Part shown: piece after piece, positions 50,018-58,970 of the stretch
Numbering within the stretch: position 1 is the first letter of the stretch
How the letters are laid out: each line of letters opens with the position of its first letter
Position numbers and translations under genes: made by a program
Assembly (NCBI RefSeq): GCF_029211225.1
Contig: NZ_JARGEM010000004.1
Span: 1-64,000 of the forward strand
Direction: 5' to 3'
From: Antiquaquibacter metalliresistens
GTDB taxonomy: Bacteria > Actinomycetota > Actinomycetes > Actinomycetales > Microbacteriaceae
DNA length: 64,000 nucleotides
The notes under the pieces: generated by a model
Seen by the model: the letters and a program-made list of their open reading frames with translations, nothing else
Databases searched by the model: none
What the model was told of the DNA's origin: nothing

Positions 50018-51496
50018 GTGACGGATTCGCCGGATGTCCCGCCCACCGAGGCGCTCACCCGGCGGGCCGCGCGGGAGGCGGCTTCGGCTCCACGCAGGCC
50101 CGCTTCCGGTGGCCTCGGCGCGCTGATCCGCAAGCACCCGCGGGCCTGGTTGGCCTCCGCGCTCGGGGTGGCGTTCCTGCTCCTGGGCACTGCGGCGGTG
50201 TTCGCCGGCATCGCGAGCGGCTCCGACGGCCCGGCCGTGGCGGCGCCGTCGGCGAGCGCGATCCCGCCTCGACTGCAGCCGACCGAGCTGCTGGCGGCGA
50301 GTCGGCTGCGCACCTGCTCGGTGGCCGGCGCCGCGGCGAATCCGGCCCTCGGGTCCCTGGCCGGCTCGGTGATCAACGCCAACACCGGTGAGGTGCTGCT
50401 CGACCGCGCGGGCACGACCCCGCAGAGCACGGCGAGCGTGCTGAAGGTGCTCACGGCCGCCGCCGCAATCATGGTGCTCGGGCCCGACGCCCAGCTCTCG
50501 ACGCGCGTGATCGACGGATCCACTCCGGGTTCCATCGTGCTCGTCGGCGGCGGCGATCCGACCCTGGCGACGACCCCGAACTCGTACTACACCGACGCAC
50601 CGCTGATCGAGGACCTCGCGGACGCGGCCATGGACGAGTACGACAAACGGCATCCCGGGGTGCCGGTGACCAGCATCGTGCTCGACGCGAGCATGTGGTC
50701 CACGGCCGACGCCTGGGACCCGAATTGGTCGACGTCGGAACGCACGCAGGGCTACCAGTCGTACGTCACCGCGCTCATGGTCGACGGCGACCGCGCCGAC
50801 CCCACCAAGGCGGTGAGCGAGCGCAGCACCGACCCGATCGCCCGCGCCGGGCAGGCCTTCGCCGAGGCGGCCGGGCTCAGCGGGGTGAGCTTCTCCACGG
50901 GTACCGCCGTCGGCAGCACGGTGCTCGCCGAGGTGAAGTCGCAGCCCGTGCGCGTGCTGCTCGACCAGATGCTCAAAGACAGCGACAACACCATCGCGGA
51001 GAACCTCGCGCGCGTGATCTCCCGCACGAGCGGGCTCGACGGTTCGGCGGCATCCCTGCAGCAGGCGATCACCGGTGCGCTCACCCGCACCGAGCTGCCG
51101 GCCATCGCGGGTTCGATCATCAAAGACGGCTCGGGTCTCAGCGCCGCCAACGCGGTCTCGCCGCAATACGTCGCCCAGCTGATGGTGGCGCTTCGCGCCA
51201 ACGCGCTCCAGTTGCGCATCGTCTATGACACGCTGCCGGTCGGCGGCGTCTCGGGCGACCTCGCCGATCGCTTCACCGGGCCGAACGCCGCCGCCGCGAG
51301 CCGCGTGGTCGCCAAGCCCGGCTGGATCGACACCGAGCGCTCCCTCGCTGGGGTCGTGGATGCCGCGGACGGCACCCCACTCGCCTTCGCGTTCTACGCC
51401 ATCAACCCGGGCGGCATCCCCTATGAGGCGCGGGCCGCGCTCGACGACCTCACCACCGCGGCGTTCAACTGCGGCGACAACCTCTCCAACCACTAG
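50018..51496 (+). CDS. dacB: D-alanyl-D-alanine carboxypeptidase/endopeptidase, PBP4 (DacB) type, altered KTG motif
   Basis: A 492-residue penicillin-binding protein of the S13 family. A cytoplasmic Ala/Arg-rich N-terminus and one membrane helix (about 45-66) come first. Active-site motifs: SxxK at Ser140-Lys143 (SVLK), SDN at 322-324, but the third, normally KTG, is Lys433-Pro-Gly (AKPGW). The enzyme should trim or cut peptidoglycan peptides outside; the change from Thr to Pro may alter catalysis. GTG 50018 gives the only form with the membrane helix in full. pncA follows after 19 bases. Confidence 0.9.
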   Translation: MTDSPDVPPTEALTRRAAREAASAPRRPASGGLGALIRKHPRAWLASALGVAFLLLGTAAVFAGIASGSDGPAVAAPSASAIPPRLQPTELLAASRLRTCSVAGAAANPALGSLAGSVINANTGEVLLDRAGTTPQSTASVLKVLTAAAAIMVLGPDAQLSTRVIDGSTPGSIVLVGGGDPTLATTPNSYYTDAPLIEDLADAAMDEYDKRHPGVPVTSIVLDASMWSTADAWDPNWSTSERTQGYQSYVTALMVDGDRADPTKAVSERSTDPIARAGQAFAEAAGLSGVSFSTGTAVGSTVLAEVKSQPVRVLLDQMLKDSDNTIAENLARVISRTSGLDGSAASLQQAITGALTRTELPAIAGSIIKDGSGLSAANAVSPQYVAQLMVALRANALQLRIVYDTLPVGGVSGDLADRFTGPNAAAASRVVAKPGWIDTERSLAGVVDAADGTPLAFAFYAINPGGIPYEARAALDDLTTAAFNCGDNLSNH

Positions 51497-51515
51497 ACCG
51501 ACGCGAGGAGACGCG

Positions 51516-52088
51516 ATGACCAAGGCGCTGTTCATCATCGACGTGCAGAACGACTTCACCGAGGGCGGTGCGCTCGGCGTCGAGGGCGGCGCCGCGGTCG
51601 CGGCGGGGATCACGACACTGCTGGCCGAGCATCCCGATCGCTACGACGTGGTCTTCGCCTCACGCGACTGGCACGACGGCGACAACGACAACGGCGGGCA
51701 CTTCCACCCCGAGCCCGACTACGTCGACTCCTGGCCGGTGCACTGTGTCTCGGGCACGACCGGCGCCGAGTACCACCCGGCGCTCGCGGTCGACGCGATC
51801 GACGTGCACGTGCGCAAGGGTCAGGGCAAGCCTGCGTATTCGATCTTCGAGGGCACGACGGATGACGGGGCCACCGTCGCCGAGAAGCTCGACGAGCTCG
51901 GCGTGACCGACATCGACGTCGTCGGCATCGCGACGGACTACTGCGTGCGCGCCTCGGCGCTCGATGCCCTCGCCGGCGGGCGCCGGGTTCGCGTGCTCAC
52001 GGACCTGGTGGCGGGTGTCGCCCCCGAGTCCAGTGCCGCCGCGCTCGAGGAGGTCGTCGCGGCCGGCGGCCGTCTGGCGGCGGGATGA
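51516..52088 (+). CDS. pncA: Nicotinamidase/isochorismatase family protein
   Basis: A 190-residue hydrolase that should turn nicotinamide into nicotinic acid for NAD salvage. Catalytic triad: Asp10 in FIIDVQNDF, Lys in VRKGQGK, Cys in ATDYCVRASA; a metal site is given by SRDWHDG...GGHFHPE. This pattern is closer to true PncA than to isochorismatases. GAGGAG lies at 51505-51510, a strong ribosome site. Confidence 0.9.
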   Translation: MTKALFIIDVQNDFTEGGALGVEGGAAVAAGITTLLAEHPDRYDVVFASRDWHDGDNDNGGHFHPEPDYVDSWPVHCVSGTTGAEYHPALAVDAIDVHVRKGQGKPAYSIFEGTTDDGATVAEKLDELGVTDIDVVGIATDYCVRASALDALAGGRRVRVLTDLVAGVAPESSAAALEEVVAAGGRLAAG

Positions 52089-52107
52089 TGCAGCCCACGG
52101 TCCGCTG

Positions 52108-52899
52108 ATGCCGGTCATCCCGATCACCGACCTCGACGACCCGCGGCTTGCCGACTACTCGCATCTCACCGATGTCGCGCTCAAGAAGGCGCGGGGCACG
52201 GAGCACGGGCTCTACCTGGCCGAGTCGGCGCTCGTGCTGGAACGCGCACTGCGCGCGGGGCACGCGCCGCGTTCGGTGCTCGCGCTCGGTTCGGCGGTCG
52301 ACGAAGCCGTGGCGCTCGTCGGGGATAACGTGCCGGTGTTCTCCGGTCCGCCCGAGCTGCTCGAGCAGTTGACGGGATACCTTCTGCACCGCGGCCTCAT
52401 CGCCTCGATGCACCGCCCGCCGCTGCCCTCGGTGGAGGCGCTGGTCGCGGATGCCCGCCGCGTCGTCATCCTCGAGAACGTCGTCGATCCCACCAACGTC
52501 GGCGCGATCTTCCGGTCGGTCGCGGGGATCGGCGCCGATGCCGTGCTCGTCACCGAGCGCTGCAGCGACCCGTTCTACCGCCGCGCCATCCGGGTCTCGA
52601 TGGGCACGGTGCTGCAGGTGCCGTGGACGCGCCTCGGCGACTGGATGACCGCCCGCGAGCAGCTCGCCGGCTTCCACCTCGCCGCCCTCGCCCTCGAACC
52701 GGGCGCGGTCTCGTTGCGGGAGTTCGCCGCCACGGCCCCGGAGCGCGTCGCACTCGTGCTCGGCACCGAGGGGGAGGGGCTCACCAGCGAGGCGCTCGCC
52801 GCGGCCGACACGATCGTGCAGATACCGATGGCGCACGGCATCGATTCGCTCAACGTCGCGGCCACCGCCGCGGTCGCGATGTACGCGCTCGCGGGGTAG
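52108..52899 (+). CDS. SpoU/TrmH-type 2'-O-ribose RNA methyltransferase
   Basis: A 263-residue SPOUT enzyme. The N-terminal substrate-binding domain leads to LENVVDPTNVGAIFRSVAG, the family's first motif; later LVLGTEGEGL and IPMAHGIDSLNVAATAAVA form the knotted SAM site. It methylates a ribose in tRNA or rRNA; the position is not predictable. It begins 19 bases after pncA and runs toward the convergent ABC exporter 12 bases away. Confidence 0.92.
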   Translation: MPVIPITDLDDPRLADYSHLTDVALKKARGTEHGLYLAESALVLERALRAGHAPRSVLALGSAVDEAVALVGDNVPVFSGPPELLEQLTGYLLHRGLIASMHRPPLPSVEALVADARRVVILENVVDPTNVGAIFRSVAGIGADAVLVTERCSDPFYRRAIRVSMGTVLQVPWTRLGDWMTAREQLAGFHLAALALEPGAVSLREFAATAPERVALVLGTEGEGLTSEALAAADTIVQIPMAHGIDSLNVAATAAVAMYALAG

Positions 52900-52911
52900 C
52901 CGACGCCGCGC

Positions 52912-54744
52912 TCACACCAGCAGCTGGTGCTTCGCCAGGTCCTTGTAGAGCGGGGTCGACTTCACGAGCTCGGAGTGGGTCCCCACGCCGACCACGCGGC
53001 CGTGGTCGAGCACCACGATCTGGTCGGAATCGACGACGGTCGAGAGCCGGTGCGCGATCACGATGAGCGTGCGATTCTCGGCGACCGCGTCGATCGCCTC
53101 GCGCAGCATCTGCTCGTTGAGTCCGTCGAGGCTCGAGGTCGACTCGTCGAGCAGCAGGATGGGCGGGGCGGCGAGCAGGGTGCGCGCGATCGCGAGACGC
53201 TGGCGTTCGCCCCCGGAGAGCATGACGCCGTCTTCGCCGACCGCGGCATCCAGCCCGGCGGGGTTGCGTTCGAGCACCTCGGTGAGGTTCACGGCGCGCA
53301 GCACCTCCACACACTGTTCGTCGGTCGCGTCGGGGGCGCTCAGCAGCAGGTTCTGGCGGATCGAACCGGCGAGCACGGGGGCGTCCTGCTCGACGTAGCC
53401 GATCTGCGAGCGCAGCTCGACACGGTCGAGACCGCGGATGTCCACACCACCAAGCCGCACGACGCCGGAGGTCGGGTCGTAGAAGCGCTCGATGAGCGCG
53501 AGGATCGTGGACTTGCCCGCGCCGGACGGCCCGACGAGCGCGGTGCGCTTGCCCCGCTCCGCGGCGAAGGAGACCCCCCGCAGCACCGTGAGGTCGTGCG
53601 GTTCGACGTCCTCCGGTGCCGCCTCGTCGTGCACGGCGACGGCCTCGCGGGGGTAGGTGAAGGTGACGTTCTCGAAGCTGATCGCGGCATCCGATTCGAT
53701 GGCGGCGACCGGCACGATCTCGGCGTCGCGGTCGGTCTCGGTCGGCAGCGAGATGATCTCCTGGATGCGGCCGAGGGCGCCGAGCGCCTGGTTCACGGAG
53801 TTGATCGCGCCGAAGGCCTGCCCGAGCGGCATGATCATCATGAACAGGAACAGGATGAACGAGATCAGGCTCGCGATCGTGATCGCACCGCTGGCCACCC
53901 GGAAGCCGCCGACGCCGAGCACGACGAGCAGGGCCACCTGCAGGGCGATGCCGGAGATCGGCACGACGAGCGCCGAGATGCGCGCGACCTGCAGGCCGGC
54001 GCTCCACGCGCCCTCGGCATCCTTCTCGACCGTCGCGATCTCACGGTCGGTGGCGTTGGAGGCGCGCACGGTGCGCACGGCGCTGAGGCTGCGCTCGACC
54101 GCGGCGGCGAGGTCGCCGACCTTCTCCTGCTGCTTGCGGCTGGCGACCCGGATGCGCGAGGACAGCGTGACCACGGTGATCACGGCGACGGCGATCACCG
54201 CGACGGTGAGTGCGAGCAGCAACGGGTCGATGACCAGCATCGCGATGAGGGCGCCGACGAACACGAGCGCGCCGCCGATCGCGTCGACGAGGCCCTGGGT
54301 GATGACCGCGTAGAGCAGCGTGGTGTCGGAGCCGACGCGGGAGACGAGGTCGCCGGTGCGGCGCGTGTCGAACTCGCTGATCGGCAGCCGCAGCATGCGC
54401 CGCACGAGCTGGCGACGCGCCGAGAGCACCACCGAGGTGCCGGTGCGCTGCAGCAGGTAGTGCTGGAAGCCGCTGATGATGGCGGATGCCACGACCAGTC
54501 CCACGAGGGCCCACACGAGCATCCCGAGCGCATCGCCGGCCTGCACGACCGTGATCACCTGGCTGACCAGCAGGGGCTGGGCGAGGGACGCCGCGGCACC
54601 GATGATGCTCAGCGCGATCACGACGCTCAGCACGCCCTTGTGCTCGGCGAGATAGGGCAGCAGTTGGGAGAACCGCGCCCGGGGGCCGGTGTCGTTCTTG
54701 GGTGCGAACATGCCGCGTCGGGGGGAGGTCGTGGTGTCGCTCAT
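52912..54744 (-). CDS. ABC exporter, fused membrane and ATPase domains
   Basis: A 610-residue half-transporter, probably a homodimer. Six membrane helices fill residues about 35-330 (FSQLLPYLAEHKGVLS onward), then the ATPase with VGPSGAGKST, LSGGERQRLAIARTLL and LLLDESTSSLD. Such proteins export lipids, peptides or drugs. CTGAAGGAAC sets the ATG at 54744; the longer open frame upstream is intergenic. No substrate gene is adjacent. Confidence 0.92.
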   Translation of the reverse strand: MSDTTTSPRRGMFAPKNDTGPRARFSQLLPYLAEHKGVLSVVIALSIIGAAASLAQPLLVSQVITVVQAGDALGMLVWALVGLVVASAIISGFQHYLLQRTGTSVVLSARRQLVRRMLRLPISEFDTRRTGDLVSRVGSDTTLLYAVITQGLVDAIGGALVFVGALIAMLVIDPLLLALTVAVIAVAVITVVTLSSRIRVASRKQQEKVGDLAAAVERSLSAVRTVRASNATDREIATVEKDAEGAWSAGLQVARISALVVPISGIALQVALLVVLGVGGFRVASGAITIASLISFILFLFMMIMPLGQAFGAINSVNQALGALGRIQEIISLPTETDRDAEIVPVAAIESDAAISFENVTFTYPREAVAVHDEAAPEDVEPHDLTVLRGVSFAAERGKRTALVGPSGAGKSTILALIERFYDPTSGVVRLGGVDIRGLDRVELRSQIGYVEQDAPVLAGSIRQNLLLSAPDATDEQCVEVLRAVNLTEVLERNPAGLDAAVGEDGVMLSGGERQRLAIARTLLAAPPILLLDESTSSLDGLNEQMLREAIDAVAENRTLIVIAHRLSTVVDSDQIVVLDHGRVVGVGTHSELVKSTPLYKDLAKHQLLV

Positions 54745-54898
54745 GGTTCCTTCAGTCTCGCGCCGGAGTGGGCCGAGCCCGTACTCCGTCGGGCGGTGCC
54801 CCGCGACGCCGACGGTCGTAATTCCGGTCGCGCGCCCACGCACGAGCGTAGCGGTGCCTCGATCGACCCCCTCGCGGCGTTCGCTCTCGGCGTGCGGG

Positions 54899-55681
54899 TC
54901 AGTACCCGGTGCTGCCGCCGACGATGCACGAAGCGGCGAGGAATTCCTCGTGCCATCCGGCACCCGGCGCTCCGAACGACTCGCCGAGCGGGGTGATCTC
55001 GACAGCGCAGTTCGTGAAGCCGATCGTCGGGCTCGCGTCGGGGTCGTTGCTGAAGCCGAAGGTGAGCCTGGACCAGAAGTGCAGCGGGGGGAGGCCGTCG
55101 CGGCCCGCTGCATCCTGTTCGGCGCCCGAGAACACGTCGCCCTCACCGGCGCCCGTGAGCATCGCGGTCTGTTTGCAGTGCGGCACGTAGTCGCCAGGCT
55201 GCGGGAGAGGCGAGGGCACCTGCGCGACGTTGCCGGTCGCCGCGAGGGTCGTGTATTCGGGAGTCGGGTCGAGCAGGATGCGTTCCTCGGCCGGCCAGGT
55301 GAGCTCGCCGAGCTGCTCGGCGTCGACCTCGATGCGGGTGAAGGAGGTCGCCGCGGCGGCGATCACGTCGGCGTCGACCTCGCCCGCGCACCACGCGATC
55401 GTCGCGGCCGCGCCATCTGCACCGGCCGCGGCATCCCACGCGCCCGGCTCGTGCACGATCAGGCGCAGATCCAGCTGCGCGCCGGTCGAGGCGGTGGCGG
55501 TAGCGGTCACGACCATGAGCGCGTCGGCGGGCAGCGGCTCGGCGGAGGGTGCCGGCGTCGCGGTCGCGCTCGCTCCGGGGGAGCCGGAAGCGGGAACGGG
55601 ATCCGATACGCCCGGCCCGCAGGCGGCCAGTGAGAGCAGCGCGGGAATCGCGGCGATCGCGAGGAGGTGACGGGCCTTCAC
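54899..55681 (-). CDS. Secreted lipoprotein of unknown function
   Basis: A 260-residue protein with a clear lipoprotein signal: VKARHLLAIAAIPALLSLAAC, cysteine near residue 21, followed by a Ser/Ala/Pro/Thr-rich linker. The mature part has four cysteines and no family I recognise. GTG 55681 is chosen because it begins right at the signal; a longer frame from 55771 would overlap the divergent promoter. Confidence 0.75.
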   Translation of the reverse strand: MKARHLLAIAAIPALLSLAACGPGVSDPVPASGSPGASATATPAPSAEPLPADALMVVTATATASTGAQLDLRLIVHEPGAWDAAAGADGAAATIAWCAGEVDADVIAAAATSFTRIEVDAEQLGELTWPAEERILLDPTPEYTTLAATGNVAQVPSPLPQPGDYVPHCKQTAMLTGAGEGDVFSGAEQDAAGRDGLPPLHFWSRLTFGFSNDPDASPTIGFTNCAVEITPLGESFGAPGAGWHEEFLAASCIVGGSTGY

Positions 55682-55764
55682 GTGCGCCAGTCTAGGGCTG
55701 CGATCGCCCCGCGCGAGCTGTTCCAACTCGACGTGTGTCGGCCCCGGCACGTAGTCTCGGTCAG

Positions 55765-56691
55765 GTGTCAACGCCCGTCATCACCGCCACTGCCCTGACC
55801 AAGAAGTACAAGGACTTCGCCGCCGTCGACGGCATCGACTTCGAGGTCGCGCCGGGGGAGTCGTTCGGGCTGCTCGGCCCGAACGGTGCGGGCAAGTCGA
55901 CGACCATGCGCATGGTCGGCGCCGTCTCCACGCGCACGAGCGGTGACCTGACGATTCTCGGCCTCGACCCGAACGAGCACGGCCCCGCCATCCGATCCCA
56001 GCTCGGCGTCGTGCCCCAGGCGGACAACCTCGACACCGAGTTGCGAGTGCGCGACAACCTGCTCGTCTACGGCCGCTACTTCGGCCTGCCACGCTCGCAG
56101 GTCGCCTCCCGCGCCGACGCCCTGCTCGAGTTCGCGCAGCTGGCCGACCGTGCGAAGGCGAAGGTCGACGACCTCAGCGGCGGGATGAAGCGGCGCCTGA
56201 CCATCGCGCGCGCGCTGATCAACGACCCCCGCATCCTGCTGCTCGACGAACCGACGACGGGGCTGGACCCGCAGGCGCGGCACATCCTGTGGGATCGCCT
56301 GTTCCGGCTCAAGGAGCAGGGCACGACCCTCGTGCTCACGACGCACTACATGGACGAGGCCGAGCAGCTGTGCGACCGCCTCGTGGTCGTCGACAAGGGC
56401 CGCATCATGGCGGAGGGCTCGCCGGCGGCGCTGATCCGCGAGCACTCCAGCCGGGAGGTGCTGGAGGTTCGGTTCGGCTCGGAGCGCAACGAGACGGCCG
56501 CCGCGGAGCTCGCCGGCATCGGTGAGCGTCTCGAGGTGCTGCCCGATCGCATCCTGGTCTACGCGGCCAGCGGCGAGGAGGCGCTCGTCGAGGTGGTGCG
56601 CCGGGGCCTCGACCCGATCACGAGCCTGGTGCGCCGCTCCAGCCTCGAGGATGTCTTCCTGCGGCTGACCGGACGGAGCCTGGTCGAATGA
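55765..56691 (+). CDS. ABC-2 type exporter ATPase (DrrA/NodI-like)
   Basis: A 308-residue ATPase: LLGPNGAGKSTTMRM, LSGGMKRRLTIARALI, LLLDEPTTGLDP, then H-loop TTHYMDEAEQL, all in order, plus a C-terminal domain typical of DrrA/NodI. GTG 55765 lies seven bases after TAGTCT (55752-55757). It begins an operon of five overlapping genes and pairs with the two permeases that follow. The exported compound is unknown. Confidence 0.94.
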   Translation: MSTPVITATALTKKYKDFAAVDGIDFEVAPGESFGLLGPNGAGKSTTMRMVGAVSTRTSGDLTILGLDPNEHGPAIRSQLGVVPQADNLDTELRVRDNLLVYGRYFGLPRSQVASRADALLEFAQLADRAKAKVDDLSGGMKRRLTIARALINDPRILLLDEPTTGLDPQARHILWDRLFRLKEQGTTLVLTTHYMDEAEQLCDRLVVVDKGRIMAEGSPAALIREHSSREVLEVRFGSERNETAAAELAGIGERLEVLPDRILVYAASGEEALVEVVRRGLDPITSLVRRSSLEDVFLRLTGRSLVE

Positions 56692-57521
56692 GCGGCCTCG
56701 CGACCGGCTCGACCGCCGTGAGCCCCATCGAGTTCAGCGCCAGGTCACGCCGCTACGGCGCCTGGTACGTCACCGAACACAAGGTCCGCCAGATGCGCGG
56801 CTACCTCGGCACGCTGCTGGCGACCGCGCTCGGCACGCCGGTGCTCTATCTCTTCGCCTTCGGGGTCGGGCTGGCCACGCTGATCACCGGCAACGTGGGG
56901 CCGACGCCGGGCGTGACGTACCTCCAGTTCGTGGCGCCCGCCCTGCTCGCCAGCGCGGCCGTGCTCGTCGCGATGGAGGAGTACACCTTCGGCATCCTGC
57001 TCGGCCTGAAGTGGAACGCGACCTACGTCGGCATGAACGCCACCCCGATCACCGGTCGGCAGATCGTTGACGGCATCATGATCTTCGTCGGGCTGCGCAT
57101 GATCGTCACGTGCGGCATCTACTACGTCGTGATGCTCGCCTTCGGCGCGGTGGATTCCGGGTGGTCGGTGCTGACGATCGTCGCTGGGTTGCTCGCCGGA
57201 TTCGCCTTCAGCCCGGTCGCCGCGTACTCGGCGACGATCCAGGAGGATCGCGGCCAGTTCGCGATCCTCCAGCGCACCGTGATCCTGCCGCTCACCCTGT
57301 TCAGCGGCACCGTGTTCCCGCTGACCCAGCTGCCGATCTTCCTGCAGTGGATCGGATGGCTCTCGCCGCTGTGGCACGCGAGCGAGTTGGGGCGGCAGTT
57401 CGTGTACGGGCCGACGGAGCCGATCTGGCTCAGCATCATCCATGTCGTCTACCTGCTGCTGCTCGGCATCGTCGGCTGGCAGTGGTGCGCTCGCAACGTC
57501 ACGCGGAGGTTGAACAAGTGA
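56688..57521 (+). CDS. ABC-2 type exporter permease, first
   Basis: A 277-residue membrane protein with about six helices and the ABC-2 domain, for example TEHKVRQMRGYLGTLLATAL near the start and FSGTVFPLTQLPIFLQW. It resembles NodJ/DrrB permeases. ATGA overlap with the ATPase gene and GTGA overlap with the next gene show tight coupling. Works with the second permease as a heterodimer. Confidence 0.9.
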   Translation: MSGLATGSTAVSPIEFSARSRRYGAWYVTEHKVRQMRGYLGTLLATALGTPVLYLFAFGVGLATLITGNVGPTPGVTYLQFVAPALLASAAVLVAMEEYTFGILLGLKWNATYVGMNATPITGRQIVDGIMIFVGLRMIVTCGIYYVVMLAFGAVDSGWSVLTIVAGLLAGFAFSPVAAYSATIQEDRGQFAILQRTVILPLTLFSGTVFPLTQLPIFLQWIGWLSPLWHASELGRQFVYGPTEPIWLSIIHVVYLLLLGIVGWQWCARNVTRRLNK

Positions 57522-58333
57522 GCGTGCAGAGTCCCGCGAGGGCGACCTCGGGTGGCGTGCGCGCCCTGTACGCGGGCAACGCGCGCGCCGTCGTCGGTCG
57601 CGGCCTGCTTGCCACCCGCAGCACCAACTGGATCATCGTGCTCACCGGGGTGTTCGAGCCCGTCTTCTACCTGCTCGCCCTCGGTATCGGCCTCGGTGGC
57701 TACATCGGCGGCGTGAGCAGCGGCGGAAGCGAGATTCCGTACGCGGCGTACATCGCGCCGGCGCTGCTGGCCGTCTCGGCGATGAACGGCGCGATCTACG
57801 ACTCCACGTGGAACGTGTTCTTCAAGATGCACTTCGGCAAGCTCTACCAGGGCATGCTCGCGACGAGCCTCGGACCGCTGGATGTCGCGCTCGGCGAGAT
57901 CTCGCTGGCCCTGCTGCGCGGCGCCGCCTACGGCACCACCTTCCTGCTCGTCATGCAGGTGCTCGGGCTCAACCTCGCGTGGAGCGCGGTGCTCGCGCTG
58001 CCGGCCATCCTGGTGATCGCCTTCGGCTTCGCGAGCCTCGGCATGGGCATCACGAGCTACCTGAAGTCGTTCCAGCAGATGGAATGGATCCAGTTCGTCA
58101 TGCTGCCGATGTTCCTGTTCTCGGCGACGTTCTACCCCCTGAGCGTCTACCCCGAGCCGATCCAGTGGGTCGTGCAAGCCCTTCCGCTGTGGCACGGCGT
58201 TGAGCTCGTGCGCGGGTTGACCACGGGCGCGCTCGGCGCGGGGATGCTGCTGCACGTGCTCTACTTCGCGGTGATGATCGCGATCGGGCTGGTGTTCACC
58301 ACCAGGCGGCTGCGCGCGCTCTTCCTCGACTAG
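57518..58333 (+). CDS. ABC-2 type exporter permease, second (NodJ-like)
   Basis: A 271-residue permease with about six helices. GKLYQGMLATSLGPLDVALGE is characteristic of NodJ-like proteins of lipo-oligosaccharide exporters. Begins in GTGA with the previous gene. Its stop TAG shares one base with the start of a 67-codon gene that follows. Confidence 0.9.
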   Translation: MSVQSPARATSGGVRALYAGNARAVVGRGLLATRSTNWIIVLTGVFEPVFYLLALGIGLGGYIGGVSSGGSEIPYAAYIAPALLAVSAMNGAIYDSTWNVFFKMHFGKLYQGMLATSLGPLDVALGEISLALLRGAAYGTTFLLVMQVLGLNLAWSAVLALPAILVIAFGFASLGMGITSYLKSFQQMEWIQFVMLPMFLFSATFYPLSVYPEPIQWVVQALPLWHGVELVRGLTTGALGAGMLLHVLYFAVMIAIGLVFTTRRLRALFLD

Positions 58334-58536
58334 TGCCGCTCGAACTGGGGTGGAGCCTGATTCGTGCGCTGGTCGCGGTTCTTGCCTCGTTTGTGCTGGT
58401 GGTGACCTTGTTGACGCCGTTCGGCGCGGCGGTCGCCGATGAGGGGCAGGCGCCTCCCGCTGTGGTACCTCCGTTGGTGTCGGAGCCGCTCGAAACTCCG
58501 ATCTCGACGAAACTTCCCGGTAAGGAGCACTCATGA
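58333..58536 (+). CDS. Small membrane protein, first micro-gene after the ABC operon
   Basis: A 67-residue protein: one hydrophobic helix (residues about 8-33, RALVAVLASFVLVVTLL) then a polar Pro-rich tail PPAVVPPLVSEP. It starts at GTG 58333 inside the stop of the second permease (TAGTG) and overlaps the next micro-gene by ATGA. No family recognised. The gapless position makes an accessory subunit of the exporter likely, but this is inference. Confidence 0.65.
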   Translation: MPLELGWSLIRALVAVLASFVLVVTLLTPFGAAVADEGQAPPAVVPPLVSEPLETPISTKLPGKEHS

Positions 58537-58664
58537 CTGGACTGACCACCTACCACACGGTCGTCATCGCACTTATAGTCCTCGTGCTGGTGGCGGCGGT
58601 CCTGAGCGTCGTCTGGCTCTTCGTTCGCCGAACATCTCGGCGGAAATCGGCGCCGAACGACTAG
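58533..58664 (+). CDS. Very small membrane protein, last gene of the ABC operon
   Basis: A 43-residue protein, MTGLTTYHTVV then a single helix (about 8-30) and a basic end, VRRTSRRKSAP. AAGGAG at 58522-58527, five bases before the ATG, is one of the best ribosome sites in the window, and the ATGA overlap with the gene before it supports translation. A 10-bp hairpin begins at the stop. Function unknown. Confidence 0.6.
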   Translation: MTGLTTYHTVVIALIVLVLVAAVLSVVWLFVRRTSRRKSAPND

Positions 58665-58688
58665 CTCGATTGGTCGGCCCAATCGAGC
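58664..58688 (+). terminator. Hairpin at the end of the ABC operon
   Basis: GCTCGATTGG pairs with CCAATCGAGC over ten bases around a five-base loop. It starts at the stop codon of the last micro-gene. Confidence 0.6.
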
Positions 58689-58722
58689 GGTGGAACCGTG
58701 ACCCGAACATCGGTTTCACCGT

Positions 58723-58960
58723 TCACACCTCCCGCGTAACGACTGTTTCGGTGACCTGGCGCCCAGCGTCCAGCGCTGCCCCGACGAGCTCACGTGAAGG
58801 CCTTCCGCGTCCGGGTTCAACCACGCGGCAAAGAACGCTTTGGGCAGTAGCAGCGGCATCCTGTCGTGGATGGATTTGGGCCTGATCGGAGTGATGAGCC
58901 CAAAGCTCAGTGCGGTCGAGTCACTGGCCGAGTCGGCGAGGACCATACTCAAGCTGGCTG
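58723..58960 (-). pseudogene. Decayed C-terminal fragment of an SRAP (YedK/HMCES) protein
   Basis: The longest frame holds ALSFGLITP...SIHDRMPLLLPKAFFAAWL, which closely resembles the C-terminal part of SOS-response-associated peptidases (usually ...IHDRMPVILPPE..W). After a frameshift near 58792 the neighbouring frame continues ELVGAALDAGRQVTETVVTREV and stops at 58723, again like the family end. The N-terminus, including the catalytic Cys2, is absent. The stretch 58689-58970 contains no intact gene. Confidence 0.55.
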
Positions 58961-58970
58961 ACCAGCGTGA

